DNA from: Prevotella sp. | GTDB lineage: Bacteria > Bacteroidota > Bacteroidia > Bacteroidales > Bacteroidaceae | Length of the DNA stretch: 64,000 nt | NCBI GenBank assembly: GCA_017400455.1 | Contig: JAFPTC010000104.1 | Location: forward strand, 1-64,000 | Direction of reading: 5' to 3' | Part shown: one piece after another, positions 1 through 9,200 of the stretch | How positions within the stretch are numbered: the first letter of the stretch is position 1 | Layout: every line of letters starts with the position of its first letter | The notes under the pieces: generated by a model | The model's database searches: none | What the model saw: the letters and a program-made list of their open reading frames with translations, nothing else | What the model was told of the DNA's origin: nothing | Position numbers and translations under genes: made by a program

Positions 1-703
1 GCTGCTTGCCCGACAGTTCCATCACGCGGTTCAGCACAGAGAGCATCCACGAGGGCACGCCGCTGATGTTAGTGACGTTCTTTGTCAAAGCCTCGCGGGC
101 TATACGGTCGCGCTTCACCTCGAAGTCGCTGAGCAGGGCCGTTTCCTTCTTGGGCACGCGGAAGAGGTTCACCACGGGGTTGATGTTCTCGATGAGAATG
201 GCGCTGAGGTCGCCCACCAGCGAGCCTGGCAGGTTGTAGTTGGCCTGATGGCTGCCGCCGAGGATGAGGCCCTTGCCGTCGAACATGCGGCTCTGGGGGT
301 TGTTCCTCAGGTACATGGCCACCACGTCGGAGCCGCCTTTATAGTGCAGGCGCTTCAGGCCTTCCTTGCTCACGGGTATGAATTTCGACTTGTCGTTCGT
401 GGTGCCGCTCGACTTGGCGTACCATTTGACGCGTCCTGGCCACAGCAGGTCGGCCTCGCCGTGGCGCATGCGGTCGATGTGGCCTTTCAGCTCCTCATAG
501 TCGGTAACGGGATTGCAGCGCACGAAGTCCTCGTAGGTCTTCATGTCGCCAAAATGATGGTAGCGGCCCCACTCGGTGTCCTTGGCGCGGCTCACCAGTC
601 GCGACAGCACGTCGCGCTGCAGGGCCTCGGCCTCGTTGTTGTGGCGCTCCAGCTCCCGCCAGCGGGGAGCGAAAAACTTTCTGGCTATTCCTGTGATGCT
701 CAC
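1..703 (-). CDS. GH3 auxin-responsive promoter family protein (N-terminal part)
   Basis: The minus strand encodes about 234 residues before the window edge cuts the gene. The product starts MSITGIARKFFAPRW and contains the GH3-type adenylation motif KWYAKSSGTTNDKSKFIPVS followed by GKGLILGGSH, which resembles the ATP/acyl-binding part of the GH3/acyl-adenylate family. Bacteroidetes homologues are about 500 residues, so roughly half is missing. The start is GTG, because an in-frame TAA lies a few codons upstream with no ATG between. A TACCTTTG -7 box lies about 60 nt upstream. Plant GH3 enzymes join amino acids to acyl acids; the substrate of the bacterial group is unknown to me. Family call is confident, function is not. 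Confidence 0.85.
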   Translation of the reverse strand, partial: MSITGIARKFFAPRWRELERHNNEAEALQRDVLSRLVSRAKDTEWGRYHHFGDMKTYEDFVRCNPVTDYEELKGHIDRMRHGEADLLWPGRVKWYAKSSGTTNDKSKFIPVSKEGLKRLHYKGGSDVVAMYLRNNPQSRMFDGKGLILGGSHQANYNLPGSLVGDLSAILIENINPVVNLFRVPKKETALLSDFEVKRDRIAREALTKNVTNISGVPSWMLSVLNRVMELSGKQ

Positions 704-764
704 CTTGCTATTCTCGATTTACAAACTTTCATTGAAAACATTGCCTATTCATGCAATTTGACTG

Positions 765-772
765 CAAAGGTA
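765..772 (-). promoter_or_regulatory. Bacteroidetes -7 box for the GH3 gene
   Basis: Read on the minus strand this is TACCTTTG, matching the TAnnTTTG -7 consensus. It lies about 60 nt before the GTG start. The -33 element is not clear. Confidence 0.55.
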
Positions 773-882
773 GCCGAAAGTTTTGTAATAAGCGCAAGTG
801 TTGACGTTTTTTAGCAGTATTTAGGCTTCATAGCATCACCGGCGGCACGTCAGGACAGCTGGGAAAACAGCGGGAAGCCACT

Positions 883-1004
883 GCGTGAAAATTTCTCACG
901 TGAGAAAATTTCATGGGAAGCCTCCCCAGAAAAAAATCTCACGTGAGATTTTTTCACGGGAGGCCTCCGCAGAAAAAAATCTCACGTGAGAAATTTTCAC
1001 GCGA
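883..1004. repeat. CTCACGTGAG palindrome array, 3 copies, 43-bp period
   Basis: The palindrome CTCACGTGAG occurs at 895, 938 and 981, exactly 43 bp apart. The segments between contain a second palindromic module of the GGGAGGCCTCCC type and A/T runs. The array begins within about 20 bp after the stop of the minus-strand DUF4831 gene, so in mRNA it would form a series of stem-loops at the 3' end. Six further arrays with the same units occur in the window. Confidence 0.9.
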
Positions 1005-1024
1005 CGATGGCGCAGGAAAAAAGC

Positions 1025-2128
1025 CTATTTCGGCAGGTCGGCGTCGAGGCGCGCCACGGCTCCCGTGAGGGCGTCGAGTCGCAGGCGGGTGGCGTAGCGC
1101 TTGTTGAAGAGGTCGGCGCTGAGCAGCAGCGTGTGGCCAAACTGCGGGGCGGGCATCTCGACGGAGAGCAGGGGGTTGATGCCCTCGTAGAGGGTGGAGC
1201 GCAGGCGGCCGGGCACGTTCACATAGATGCCGGCCTCGGGCTGCTTGTCTTTCTTCTTGGCCTCGGGAGCGGCGGCGGGCAGCTGGCTGATGTCGTCGAT
1301 GCTGAGGTAGAAGGGCGCGCCCGAGAGGTCGTCGGCATCAACCAGTCCGCGCAACTGCGACAGGCGGAACAGCACGCCTTTCTGCTGGAACTGGGCAGGA
1401 TCGGCCCAGAGGATGTGCTCGGTGGTGTCGCGCTGGGTGCGGCCCACGAAGAGCGAACTGAGCGAACGGTCCTGGCGGTCCAGCTCGTCGAGCATGATTT
1501 GCATCTGGCGCCCGTCCTGGGGCATGAAGTCGGCCTGTCCCTTTATTAATAATGAGCGGTTCTCGCGCAGGTCGTATATCTCGTGGGCCGTCAGCTCGGC
1601 CATCTTTGCCGTGCTGCCGCAGGACAGGATTTCCTCACTCATGAACTGGCGCGGGTTCACCCATTCGGGCTGTGGCTGGGGCTGGAAGGGTGCCGGGGCC
1701 TCTGCGTCGGCGGCATCGTCTACGTTCAGGCCCAGCAGGCGGCCGTCGTCAGCCAGCGTCATGCGGGCAGCCACGGTGCGGGCGTCGAACTTCACGCTGT
1801 AGACCTTCGTCGTGTCGGCCACGGGCATGGGCGTCTGGCTCAGGCCCACCACGCGGAAACTGGTGGAGGACTCCTGACTGACGTCGGCCATGCGCAGGTA
1901 GCGCTGGGCAAAGGGGGCAAAGTCGCCCGGCTCGTAGGTGGTCTTCTCAACCAGCACGCTGATGCGCACCAGGGTCTTCGGCAGGCTGTAGACGCAGCCC
2001 TCGGTGGTGGCGCCCGGCCGGTAGGGGCTGAGCTGGGTCTGGGCTGTGGCGGGGCATGCCGCCAGCCATAGGTGGGCGGCCAGCAGCGCTGCCAGTGCAG
2101 CCCGGTGATTGCTATTCCTGTGTTTCAT
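1025..2128 (-). CDS. DUF4831 family secreted protein
   Basis: The 367-residue product begins MKHRNSNHRAALAALLAAHLW and has an N-terminal signal peptide ending near PATAQ, so it is exported. The sequence after the signal (TQLSPYRPGATTEGCVYSLPK) and the C-terminal YVNVPGR motif fit the Bacteroidetes DUF4831 family, whose function is unknown. The start at 2128 was chosen because the ATG lies 1 nt after the stop of the upstream nnr gene, indicating co-transcription and probably coupling; a longer in-frame reading upstream overlaps nnr and looks like a shadow. The stop is followed by a palindrome array. No catalytic motif was recognised. Confidence 0.85.
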   Translation of the reverse strand: MKHRNSNHRAALAALLAAHLWLAACPATAQTQLSPYRPGATTEGCVYSLPKTLVRISVLVEKTTYEPGDFAPFAQRYLRMADVSQESSTSFRVVGLSQTPMPVADTTKVYSVKFDARTVAARMTLADDGRLLGLNVDDAADAEAPAPFQPQPQPEWVNPRQFMSEEILSCGSTAKMAELTAHEIYDLRENRSLLIKGQADFMPQDGRQMQIMLDELDRQDRSLSSLFVGRTQRDTTEHILWADPAQFQQKGVLFRLSQLRGLVDADDLSGAPFYLSIDDISQLPAAAPEAKKKDKQPEAGIYVNVPGRLRSTLYEGINPLLSVEMPAPQFGHTLLLSADLFNKRYATRLRLDALTGAVARLDADLPK

Positions 2129-2129
2129 A

Positions 2130-3656
2130 TTACCTCGTATGATGATTACCCAGCACGGCAAAGGCCCGTGGCAGGTAGTTGATGATGTCGCTGGCCATAA
2201 GGCTTTCTTGTCCCAGGTCGCGGGCAGCCAGGTCGCCGGCCAGTCCGTGCAGGTAGACGCCCAGCAGGCAGGCCTCCTGCTGGTTATAGCCACGGGTGAG
2301 CAGGCCGAGGAGTATGCCGGTGAGCACGTCGCCGCTGCCGGCGGTGGCCATGCCGGCGTTGCCGGTGGTGTTGAAGGCGATGTGGCCGTCGGGCATGCAG
2401 ATGGCGGTGCGATGGCCTTTCAGCACCACATATCCCTGCAGGCGCTCGGCCAGCTGGCGAGCCTTCATCAGCCGTTCGTAGCTGTCGGTGCACTGTCCTT
2501 CCAGCCGCTCCATCTCCTTGGGGTGGGGGGTGAGGATTACGCCCTTGGGCAGCTGTTGCAGCCAGGCGTGCTTGGCGGCCAGGATGTTCAGGGCGTCGGC
2601 ATCGGCCACCACGGGGCACTGGGCGCGGCGTATTTGGGTAATCATGGCAATGGCGGTCTGCTCGGTGGTGCCCAGTCCGGGTCCGATGGCCATGGCCTGG
2701 AAACCGTCGGTGGCCACGGCCTCTGAGAAGATGGTCTCCTCGCGGTCGGTGTGGAGCACGGCTTCGGGAATGGCCGTCTGGAGGATGGCCATGTTGCGGC
2801 GCGGTGTGTGGATGGTGAGCTTTCCGGCTCCGGCCCTCATGCAGGCCCTGGCTGCCAGCACGGCCGCACCGGCCATGCCATAGCTGCCGGCCACCAGCAG
2901 GCCGTGGCCCATGGTGCCCTTGTGGGCAAAGGGGTCGCGGGGGCGCAGCAGACCGCTCACGTCACCACGCTCCACCATTGTGTAGTGGGCTTCGGTCTTG
3001 GCAATGCCCTCCTGGCTGAGGCCAATGTCGAGCACTTCCAACTGGCCGATGAACTGCTGATGCTCGGGGAAGAAGAAGCTGAGCTTCTGTTGCTGCAGCG
3101 TCAGCGTCAGGGTGGCGTGGATAATGTTGGCCCGCACGTTGTAGCCGTTGTCGTCGGTCATCAGGCCCGACGGCATGTCGATGCTCACCACCTGGGCCTT
3201 CGAGCTGTTGATATATTTCACCAGCGAGGCAAAACCTCCCGCCAGTGGCTTGTTAAGGCCCGAGCCAAACAGACCGTCGATGACGAGCATGCCCTCCTCC
3301 AGCTGGGGAGGGTCAAACTCCTGGGTCACCTCGGTCAGCAGGGGGTGTCCGCGCTTGGTCATCAAGCGCTGCTTGTTCTCGGCACAATCGGCCGAGAGCT
3401 TGCCGCTGATGTTGAAGAGAAAGGTCTGCACCTGATAGTTCAGGTCGCTGAGCATGCGCGCCACGGCAAGGGCGTCGCCGCCATTGTTGCCTGGGCCGGC
3501 AAACACCACGACAGGCACGCCGGGGCTCCAGCGGGAGGTGATGGCGCGGGTGATGGCGCGGGCCGAGCGTTCCATCAGGTCAATCGATTTGATGGGCTCG
3601 TGCTCAATGGTATATTTATCAAGCTCATGTATCTGAGCAGCTGTAAAAATCTTCAT
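2130..3656 (-). CDS. nnr: Bifunctional NAD(P)HX epimerase/dehydratase
   Basis: This 508-residue protein repairs hydrated NADH and NADPH. The N-terminal YjeF_N domain (about 1-215) is the epimerase and shows the GPGNNGGDALAVARML motif. The C-terminal ribokinase-like domain (about 235-505) is the ADP- or ATP-dependent dehydratase, with GHGLLVAGSYGMAGAA and the NTTGNAGMATAGSGDVLTG signature that includes the catalytic aspartate. Length is normal for the fused enzyme. The start at MKIFTAAQIHELD is preferred over an in-frame upstream extension because the -7 box TACTTTTG at 3664-3671 lies only 7 nt upstream, giving a nearly leaderless mRNA. The downstream DUF4831 gene follows after 1 nt. Confidence 0.93.
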   Translation of the reverse strand: MKIFTAAQIHELDKYTIEHEPIKSIDLMERSARAITRAITSRWSPGVPVVVFAGPGNNGGDALAVARMLSDLNYQVQTFLFNISGKLSADCAENKQRLMTKRGHPLLTEVTQEFDPPQLEEGMLVIDGLFGSGLNKPLAGGFASLVKYINSSKAQVVSIDMPSGLMTDDNGYNVRANIIHATLTLTLQQQKLSFFFPEHQQFIGQLEVLDIGLSQEGIAKTEAHYTMVERGDVSGLLRPRDPFAHKGTMGHGLLVAGSYGMAGAAVLAARACMRAGAGKLTIHTPRRNMAILQTAIPEAVLHTDREETIFSEAVATDGFQAMAIGPGLGTTEQTAIAMITQIRRAQCPVVADADALNILAAKHAWLQQLPKGVILTPHPKEMERLEGQCTDSYERLMKARQLAERLQGYVVLKGHRTAICMPDGHIAFNTTGNAGMATAGSGDVLTGILLGLLTRGYNQQEACLLGVYLHGLAGDLAARDLGQESLMASDIINYLPRAFAVLGNHHTR

Positions 3657-3663
3657 AGCGATG

Positions 3664-3671
3664 CAAAAGTA
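3664..3671 (-). promoter_or_regulatory. -7 box for nnr
   Basis: Minus-strand TACTTTTG matches TAnnTTTG and sits just before the nnr ATG, with hpt divergent on the other side. Confidence 0.6.
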
Positions 3672-3714
3672 CAAAATAATTGGTAAAGAATGGCTTTTTT
3701 CGGGAATTTTTTTG

Positions 3715-3722
3715 TAATTTTG
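3715..3722 (+). promoter_or_regulatory. -7 box for the hpt-adk-obgE genes
   Basis: TAATTTTG followed by GC matches the -7 consensus and lies 26 nt before the hpt ATG. It is divergent from the nnr promoter across about 45 bp. Confidence 0.6.
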
Positions 3723-3748
3723 CGGCAAAATCACAAAAAACTGTCTCT

Positions 3749-4288
3749 ATGGATAAAGTTATCGTCAACGGAAAGACCTTCAGAAAGTCCATTCCCGAAG
3801 AGGAACTGAAGCAGCGCGTGAAGGAAGTGGCGGCTCAGATAAGCCGCGACATGGCCGACAAGAACCCCCTGCTGCTGGGGGTGCTCAACGGCGCATTCAT
3901 CTTTGCTGCCGACCTGATGCGTGAAATCAGCATCCCCTGTGAAATATCGTTTGTGAAGCTGGCCAGCTATCAGGGCACCACCTCGACGGGCAAGGTCCGC
4001 GAGTTGGTGGGCATCAACGAGGACTTGGCCGGCCGCCACGTCATCATCGTGGAGGACATTGTCGACACCGGCCTGACCATGCAGCGCATGATGGAGCAGC
4101 TGGCCGCACATCATCCCGCCAGCATCAGCATCTGCGCACTGCTGGTGAAGCCCGACAAGCTGCAGGTGCCCCTCGACCTGAGGTACGTGGCGCTGAAGAT
4201 TCCCAACGATTTCATCGTGGGCTACGGTCTGGACTACGACCAGCAGGGGCGCGGGCTGAAGGATATATATACCATAGCAGAGCCATGA
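3749..4288 (+). CDS. hpt: Hypoxanthine phosphoribosyltransferase
   Basis: The 179-residue cytoplasmic enzyme salvages hypoxanthine or guanine with PRPP. The PRPP-binding signature VIIVEDIVDTGLTMQ lies near residues 97-111, preceded by the LLLGVLNGAFIFAADL segment and followed by the base-contacting DFIVGYGLDY motif. Length and motifs are complete. The ATG at 3749 was chosen over an upstream in-frame extension because that extension would begin ahead of the -7 box. The stop codon overlaps an ATG that opens an in-frame extension of adk (ATGA), so translation may be coupled. adk and obgE follow on the same strand, a typical Bacteroidales order. Confidence 0.95.
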   Translation: MDKVIVNGKTFRKSIPEEELKQRVKEVAAQISRDMADKNPLLLGVLNGAFIFAADLMREISIPCEISFVKLASYQGTTSTGKVRELVGINEDLAGRHVIIVEDIVDTGLTMQRMMEQLAAHHPASISICALLVKPDKLQVPLDLRYVALKIPNDFIVGYGLDYDQQGRGLKDIYTIAEP

Positions 4289-4410
4289 GAATCGTGAAGC
4301 TACCCCACCTGCCCAGTGAGACGACCACGGCCCAGCCGGGAGATCTCCTGCCCGAAGCATGGTACAAGGGCAAGACCATAAATATTGACCAAACAGAACA
4401 ACGCATAAAG

Positions 4411-4983
4411 ATGAAGAACATTGTTATTTTCGGCGCTCCCGGCTCAGGCAAGGGAACGCAGAGCGACAAGCTCATCGAGCACTACGGCCTGGAGCACATC
4501 AGCACTGGCGACGTGCTCCGCAGTGAGATTAAGAAAGGCTCGGAGCTGGGAAAGACCGCCCAGGGCTACATCGACCAGGGACAGCTCATCCCCGACGAGC
4601 TGATGGTGAGCATCCTGGCCAAGGTTTACGACGACTTCGGACGTGGCCACAAGGGCGTCATCTTCGACGGGTTCCCACGCACCATCCCGCAGGCTGAGGC
4701 ACTGAAGAAGATGCTGGCCGAGCGCGGCGACAAGGTGGCCGCCATGCTGGAGCTGGACGTGCCCGAGGACGAGCTGATGAAGCGGCTCCTGCTGCGCGGA
4801 CAGCAGAGCGGACGAGCCGACGACAACGAGGAAACCATCAAGAAGCGCCTCGTGGTTTACCACAGCCAGACGCAGCCCCTCATTGAATGGTACAAGCAGG
4901 AAGGACTGCACCACCACATCAATGGACTGGGCGAACTGGACCGCATCTTCGCTGACATCTGCAAAGTAGTGGACGAGCTGTAG
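4411..4983 (+). CDS. adk: Adenylate kinase
   Basis: The 190-residue enzyme interconverts AMP + ATP and 2 ADP. The P-loop [10 protein letters not shown] is at residues 7-16, followed by STGDVLR, FDGFPRT (AMP binding) and a short lid with [13 protein letters not shown] that lacks zinc cysteines. The start [11 protein letters not shown] matches the family N terminus. The reading frame stays open for a further 42 codons upstream to an ATG at 4285 that overlaps the hpt stop; this would give an unusual N-terminal extension and is noted separately. obgE begins 1 nt after the adk stop, so the genes are probably translated together. Confidence 0.95.
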   Translation: MKNIVIFGAPGSGKGTQSDKLIEHYGLEHISTGDVLRSEIKKGSELGKTAQGYIDQGQLIPDELMVSILAKVYDDFGRGHKGVIFDGFPRTIPQAEALKKMLAERGDKVAAMLELDVPEDELMKRLLLRGQQSGRADDNEETIKKRLVVYHSQTQPLIEWYKQEGLHHHINGLGELDRIFADICKVVDEL

Positions 4984-4984
4984 G

Positions 4985-6157
4985 ATGGAATCAAACTTCG
5001 TAGACTATGTGAAAATACTCTGTCGCTCGGGCAAGGGCGGAAGGGGAAGCATGCACCTGAAGCATGTGAAGTATAACCCCAACGGAGGCCCCGACGGAGG
5101 CGACGGAGGACGTGGTGGCGACATCATCCTGCGCGGCAACCACAACTACTGGACGCTGCTGCACCTGAAGTACGAGCGCCACATCTTTGCCGAGCACGGC
5201 GGCAACGGCGGCAAGGACAAATGCCACGGAACGGACGGCAAGGACGTCTACATCGACGTGCCCTGCGGCACCGTGGTCTATAACGCCGAGACGGGCAAGT
5301 ACGTCTGCGACGTCACCTACGACGGACAGCTGGTGACGCTGCTCAAGGGCGGACGCGGCGGACTGGGCAACTTCCAGTTCCGTTCGGCCACCAATCAGGC
5401 ACCGCGCTATGCCCAGCCCGGCGAGCCCATGCAGGAGATGACCATCATCATGGAGCTGAAGCTGCTGGCCGACGTGGGCTTGGTGGGATTCCCCAATGCC
5501 GGCAAGTCAACACTGGTCAGCGCCCTGTCGAATGCCCGACCGAAGATAGCCAACTATCCCTTCACCACCATGGAGCCTTCGCTGGGCATTGTGGGCTATC
5601 GCGACAACAAGTCGTTTGTCATGGCCGACATTCCCGGCATCATCGAGGGAGCCGCCGAGGGACGCGGCCTCGGCTTGCGCTTCCTGCGCCACATCGAGCG
5701 CAACTCGCTGCTGCTCTTCATGGTGCCTGGCGACACCGACGACATCGGGCGCGAATACAACATCCTGCTCGAAGAACTGCGCAAGTTCAACCCCGAGTTG
5801 CTGCAGAAGCAGCGCGTGCTGGCCGTCACCAAATGCGATCTGCTGGACGACGAGCTGATGGAAATGCTGCGCGAGGGGCTGCCCACCGACATTCCCGTGG
5901 TCTTCATATCGGCCGTCACCGGTTTCCACCTCGACGAGCTGAAGGACGTGCTCTGGCAGGAGCTGAACAGCGAGAGCAACAAGCTGCAGACCATACAGGC
6001 CGACGACCGCCTGGTGCATCGCGACAAAGACATGGACCGCTTTGCCCAGGAGCTCATCGACGAGCAGGCCGATGACGATCTGGAGTACGTCGATGAAGAC
6101 GAGCTGGAGGACATAGAAGACTATGAATATCTTGACGAAGAAGAAGAAGGAACGTGA
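4985..6157 (+). CDS. obgE: GTPase Obg, ribosome-associated
   Basis: This 390-residue GTPase acts in large-subunit ribosome maturation and stress control. The N-terminal glycine-rich Obg fold (about 1-158) is evident from [11 protein letters not shown] and [16 protein letters not shown]. The G domain shows G1 GFPNAGKST, switch [14 protein letters not shown]3 DIPGIIEGA and G4 TKCD. The C terminus is an acidic tail rich in Asp and Glu (about 345-390), as in many Obg proteins. The ATG lies 1 nt after adk. An intrinsic terminator overlaps the stop codon, closing the hpt-adk-obgE unit. Confidence 0.96.
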   Translation: MESNFVDYVKILCRSGKGGRGSMHLKHVKYNPNGGPDGGDGGRGGDIILRGNHNYWTLLHLKYERHIFAEHGGNGGKDKCHGTDGKDVYIDVPCGTVVYNAETGKYVCDVTYDGQLVTLLKGGRGGLGNFQFRSATNQAPRYAQPGEPMQEMTIIMELKLLADVGLVGFPNAGKSTLVSALSNARPKIANYPFTTMEPSLGIVGYRDNKSFVMADIPGIIEGAAEGRGLGLRFLRHIERNSLLLFMVPGDTDDIGREYNILLEELRKFNPELLQKQRVLAVTKCDLLDDELMEMLREGLPTDIPVVFISAVTGFHLDELKDVLWQELNSESNKLQTIQADDRLVHRDKDMDRFAQELIDEQADDDLEYVDEDELEDIEDYEYLDEEEEGT

Positions 6158-6183
6158 GTATGTCGCGTTCCTTCACTTTTTTT
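6147..6183 (+). terminator. Intrinsic terminator after obgE
   Basis: An 8-bp perfect stem AAGGAACG/CGTTCCTT with an 11-nt loop is followed by CACTTTTTTT. The left arm overlaps the last codons and stop of obgE. Confidence 0.8.
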
Positions 6184-6226
6184 AAAAATAAAAGCCTAAA
6201 AACGTAGATAATTCGGAAAAAATAAG

Positions 6227-6234
6227 TAATTTTG
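6227..6234 (+). promoter_or_regulatory. -7 box for the TonB receptor-OmpA gene
   Basis: TAATTTTG followed by GC lies 31 nt upstream of the ATG at 6266 and downstream of the obgE terminator, so the receptor has its own transcription start. Confidence 0.6.
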
Positions 6235-6265
6235 CGCTCGCAAACCTTAACCAAATATAATTAAT

Positions 6266-9200
6266 ATGCAAAAAAGACTTTTTCTACTCTTTGCCATGCT
6301 GCTCACCATGACTATGGGCGCACTGGCACAGGTAACCACGTCGAGCATGACCGGTAAGGTCTCGCTCGAAGGCTCTGGTGAGGAAATCATTGGCGCCACG
6401 GTGGTGGCAGTGCACGAACCCTCGGGTTCACGCTACACCGCTGTGACCAACATGAACGGCCTCTTCACCATTCAGGGTATGCGTACCGGTGGCCCCTACA
6501 ACGTCACCGTGAGCTACATCGGCCATCAGACAAAGACCTTCAGGGGCATCACCCTGCAGCTGGCCGAGACCTACAATCTGCCTGTCTGGCTTTCGGAGGA
6601 CACCAATGACATTGCCGAAATCGTCATCACGGGCAAGGCCTCGAAGCTGATGACCGAGAAGATGGGCACCGCCACCAACATCACGGCTGCCCAGATTACG
6701 GCACTGCCCACCGTGAGCCGCAGCATCACCGACCTGACGCGCCTCTCGCCCTACGGCGGCAATGGCATGACCTTTGCCGGCAGCGACGGACGTACGGCCA
6801 ACTTCACCGTTGATGGTGCCAACTTCAATAATGACTTCGGACTCTCCGACGGTCTGCCTGGCGGTGGCAACCCCATCAGCATCGAGGCCATTGAGGAAAT
6901 GCAGGTGGTCATCGCCCCCTACGACGTGCGTCAGACCAACTTCATCGGCGGTGGCGTGAACGCCATCACCAAGAGCGGTACGAACACGTTCAAAGGCTCG
7001 GCCTACGTCTATCACCGCAACGAGAACATGCGTGGCGACGCCGTGAACCGTGAGGCCATCAACGGCGCTCGCGAAAAGGACATGCAGACCACCTATGGCG
7101 CCACCCTGGGCGGCCCCATCATCAAAAACAAGCTGTTCTTCTTCGTCAACGGCGAGCTGGTGAAGACTCCCACTGTGGCCAACCGCTGGCGAGGCTCTGA
7201 CGCCGACAACCCTGCCGATCCTGAGAACTACATCTCGCGCACCACGAAAGCCGACCTGGAGACCGTGTCGAACTATGTGAAGCAGAAGTACGGCTACGAC
7301 ACCGGCTCGTGGACCAGCTTCCCCGCCGACGAGGAGAACAAGAAGCTGCTCGTCCGCCTGGACTGGAACATCACCGACCGCCACAAGCTGGCCCTGCGCT
7401 ATAACTACACGAAGAACACCCGCTGGAGCTCGCCCAATGGCACCTCGATGGACGGCGGCACCCGCATGAGCGGCGCCCGCATGGGCCAATACTCCATGTC
7501 CTTCGCTAACTCTATGTACTCGCAGGACAACCTCGTCCACTCCTTCTCGTTCGACCTCAACAGCCGTCTCACCGAGAAGCTATCGAACCAGCTCCTGGCC
7601 ACCTACACCAAGAAGGACGACATCCGAGACACCAACTCCTCGGAGTTCCCCTTCATCGACATCCTCGACGATGCCGGCTCCAACAACTACATGGCCCTGG
7701 GCTATGAGCTCTTCACCTGGAACAACGCCGTTCACAACACGGTGTGGAACGTGAAGGACGACATCACCTGGTATGGCGGCAAGCACAAGGTGACGGGCGG
7801 ACTGAGCTTCGAGCACCAGATGGACGACAACATGTACATGCGCAACGGCTCGGGCTACTATCGCTATCGCTCCATGCAGGACTTCCTCAGCGGAGCCACG
7901 CCCGAAGTGGTCTGCCTCACCTACGGCTATGACGGCGAGACCAAGCCTGCTGCTCGCGTACAATATAATAAAATAAGCGCCTACGCCCAGGACGACTGGA
8001 CCATCTCGAAGAAGTTCAAGCTGAGCTTCGGCGTGCGTCTCGACGAGCTGATGTTCGACAACGGCGACCTGCTCACCAACAACGCCATCCTGAAGCTCGA
8101 CTATGACGGCCGCCATGTTGACACCGGCAAGTGGCCCGACAACCAGATCATCATCTCGCCCCGCCTGGGCTTCACCTACGACATCTTCGGCAACAACTCG
8201 CTGAAGCTGCGCGGCGGTACCGGCCTCTTCTCAGGCCGCATTCCTATGGTGTTCTTCACCAACATGCCCAACTACGGCGGTCTGGTGCAGTATCAGGCTC
8301 AGCTGAACAGCAACACCGTTGTCGGCACCTTCGACAAGAACGGCAATTACACGCCCAAACGTGGCTTCGAGAACTACAGCGGCAGCTACATTGACCGCAA
8401 CAACAGCCGCTACTTCGACATGACCCAGTTCAAGGGCGACATCACCACCACCGCCGCTGCCCTGCAGCAGAAGCTCTTCGACATGGGCTTCCCCCAGACG
8501 GTGAACAGCGACATGGGCACCGTTCCCTCGGCTGTGAACGGCGTGAAGAGTGGCTTCAAGATGCCCCAGGTGTGGAAGACCTCGCTGGCCGTGGACTACC
8601 AGATTCCCGTCTCGTTCCCCTTCACTGCTACCGTCGAAGGCATCTTCGCCAAGACCGTCAACGACGTGTGCATCACCGACTGGAGTATTCCCGCAGTGGG
8701 TGGCTTCGCCCGCTTCAATGGCGTGGACAACCGTCCCATCTATCCTGCCGGCTATCGCACCAACACCAAGGCCTTCATCCTGAGCAACACCTCGAAGGGC
8801 TACCAGTGGAGCGCTAACGTCACCCTGAACGCCCAGCCCTGGGAGTGGCTGAACCTCATGGCCGCCTACACCCACACCGTCAAGAAGGAGATTACCGGCA
8901 TGCCCGGCTCAGCAGCCGAGAGTGCCTTCACCTATGTGCCCACCGTGGAAGGTCCTAACAACATCCGCCTGCACAATGCTGCCAACCTGACGCCTGACCG
9001 CTTCGTGGCCAACGCCACCATCAACGACAAGTGCGGCAACCACTACTCCTTCATCTACGAGACCTGGCGTGGCGGCTACAACTACAGCTACATGATGGTA
9101 AACGACATCAACAGCGACGGCTATAACTACGACGCCATCTACGTGCCCACCGACCAGGAGGTGGCCAGCGGCCAGTTCCGCTTCGTCTCTCAGGACGATG

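Larger units (their letters stand above)
704..1024. other. Intergenic region with promoter and 43-bp palindrome array
   Basis: This 321-bp gap lies between the 5' end of the GH3 gene and the 3' end of the DUF4831 gene. It holds the GH3 promoter near 765-772 and a three-copy CTCACGTGAG array at 883-1004. No further coding sequence is supported. Confidence 0.7.
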
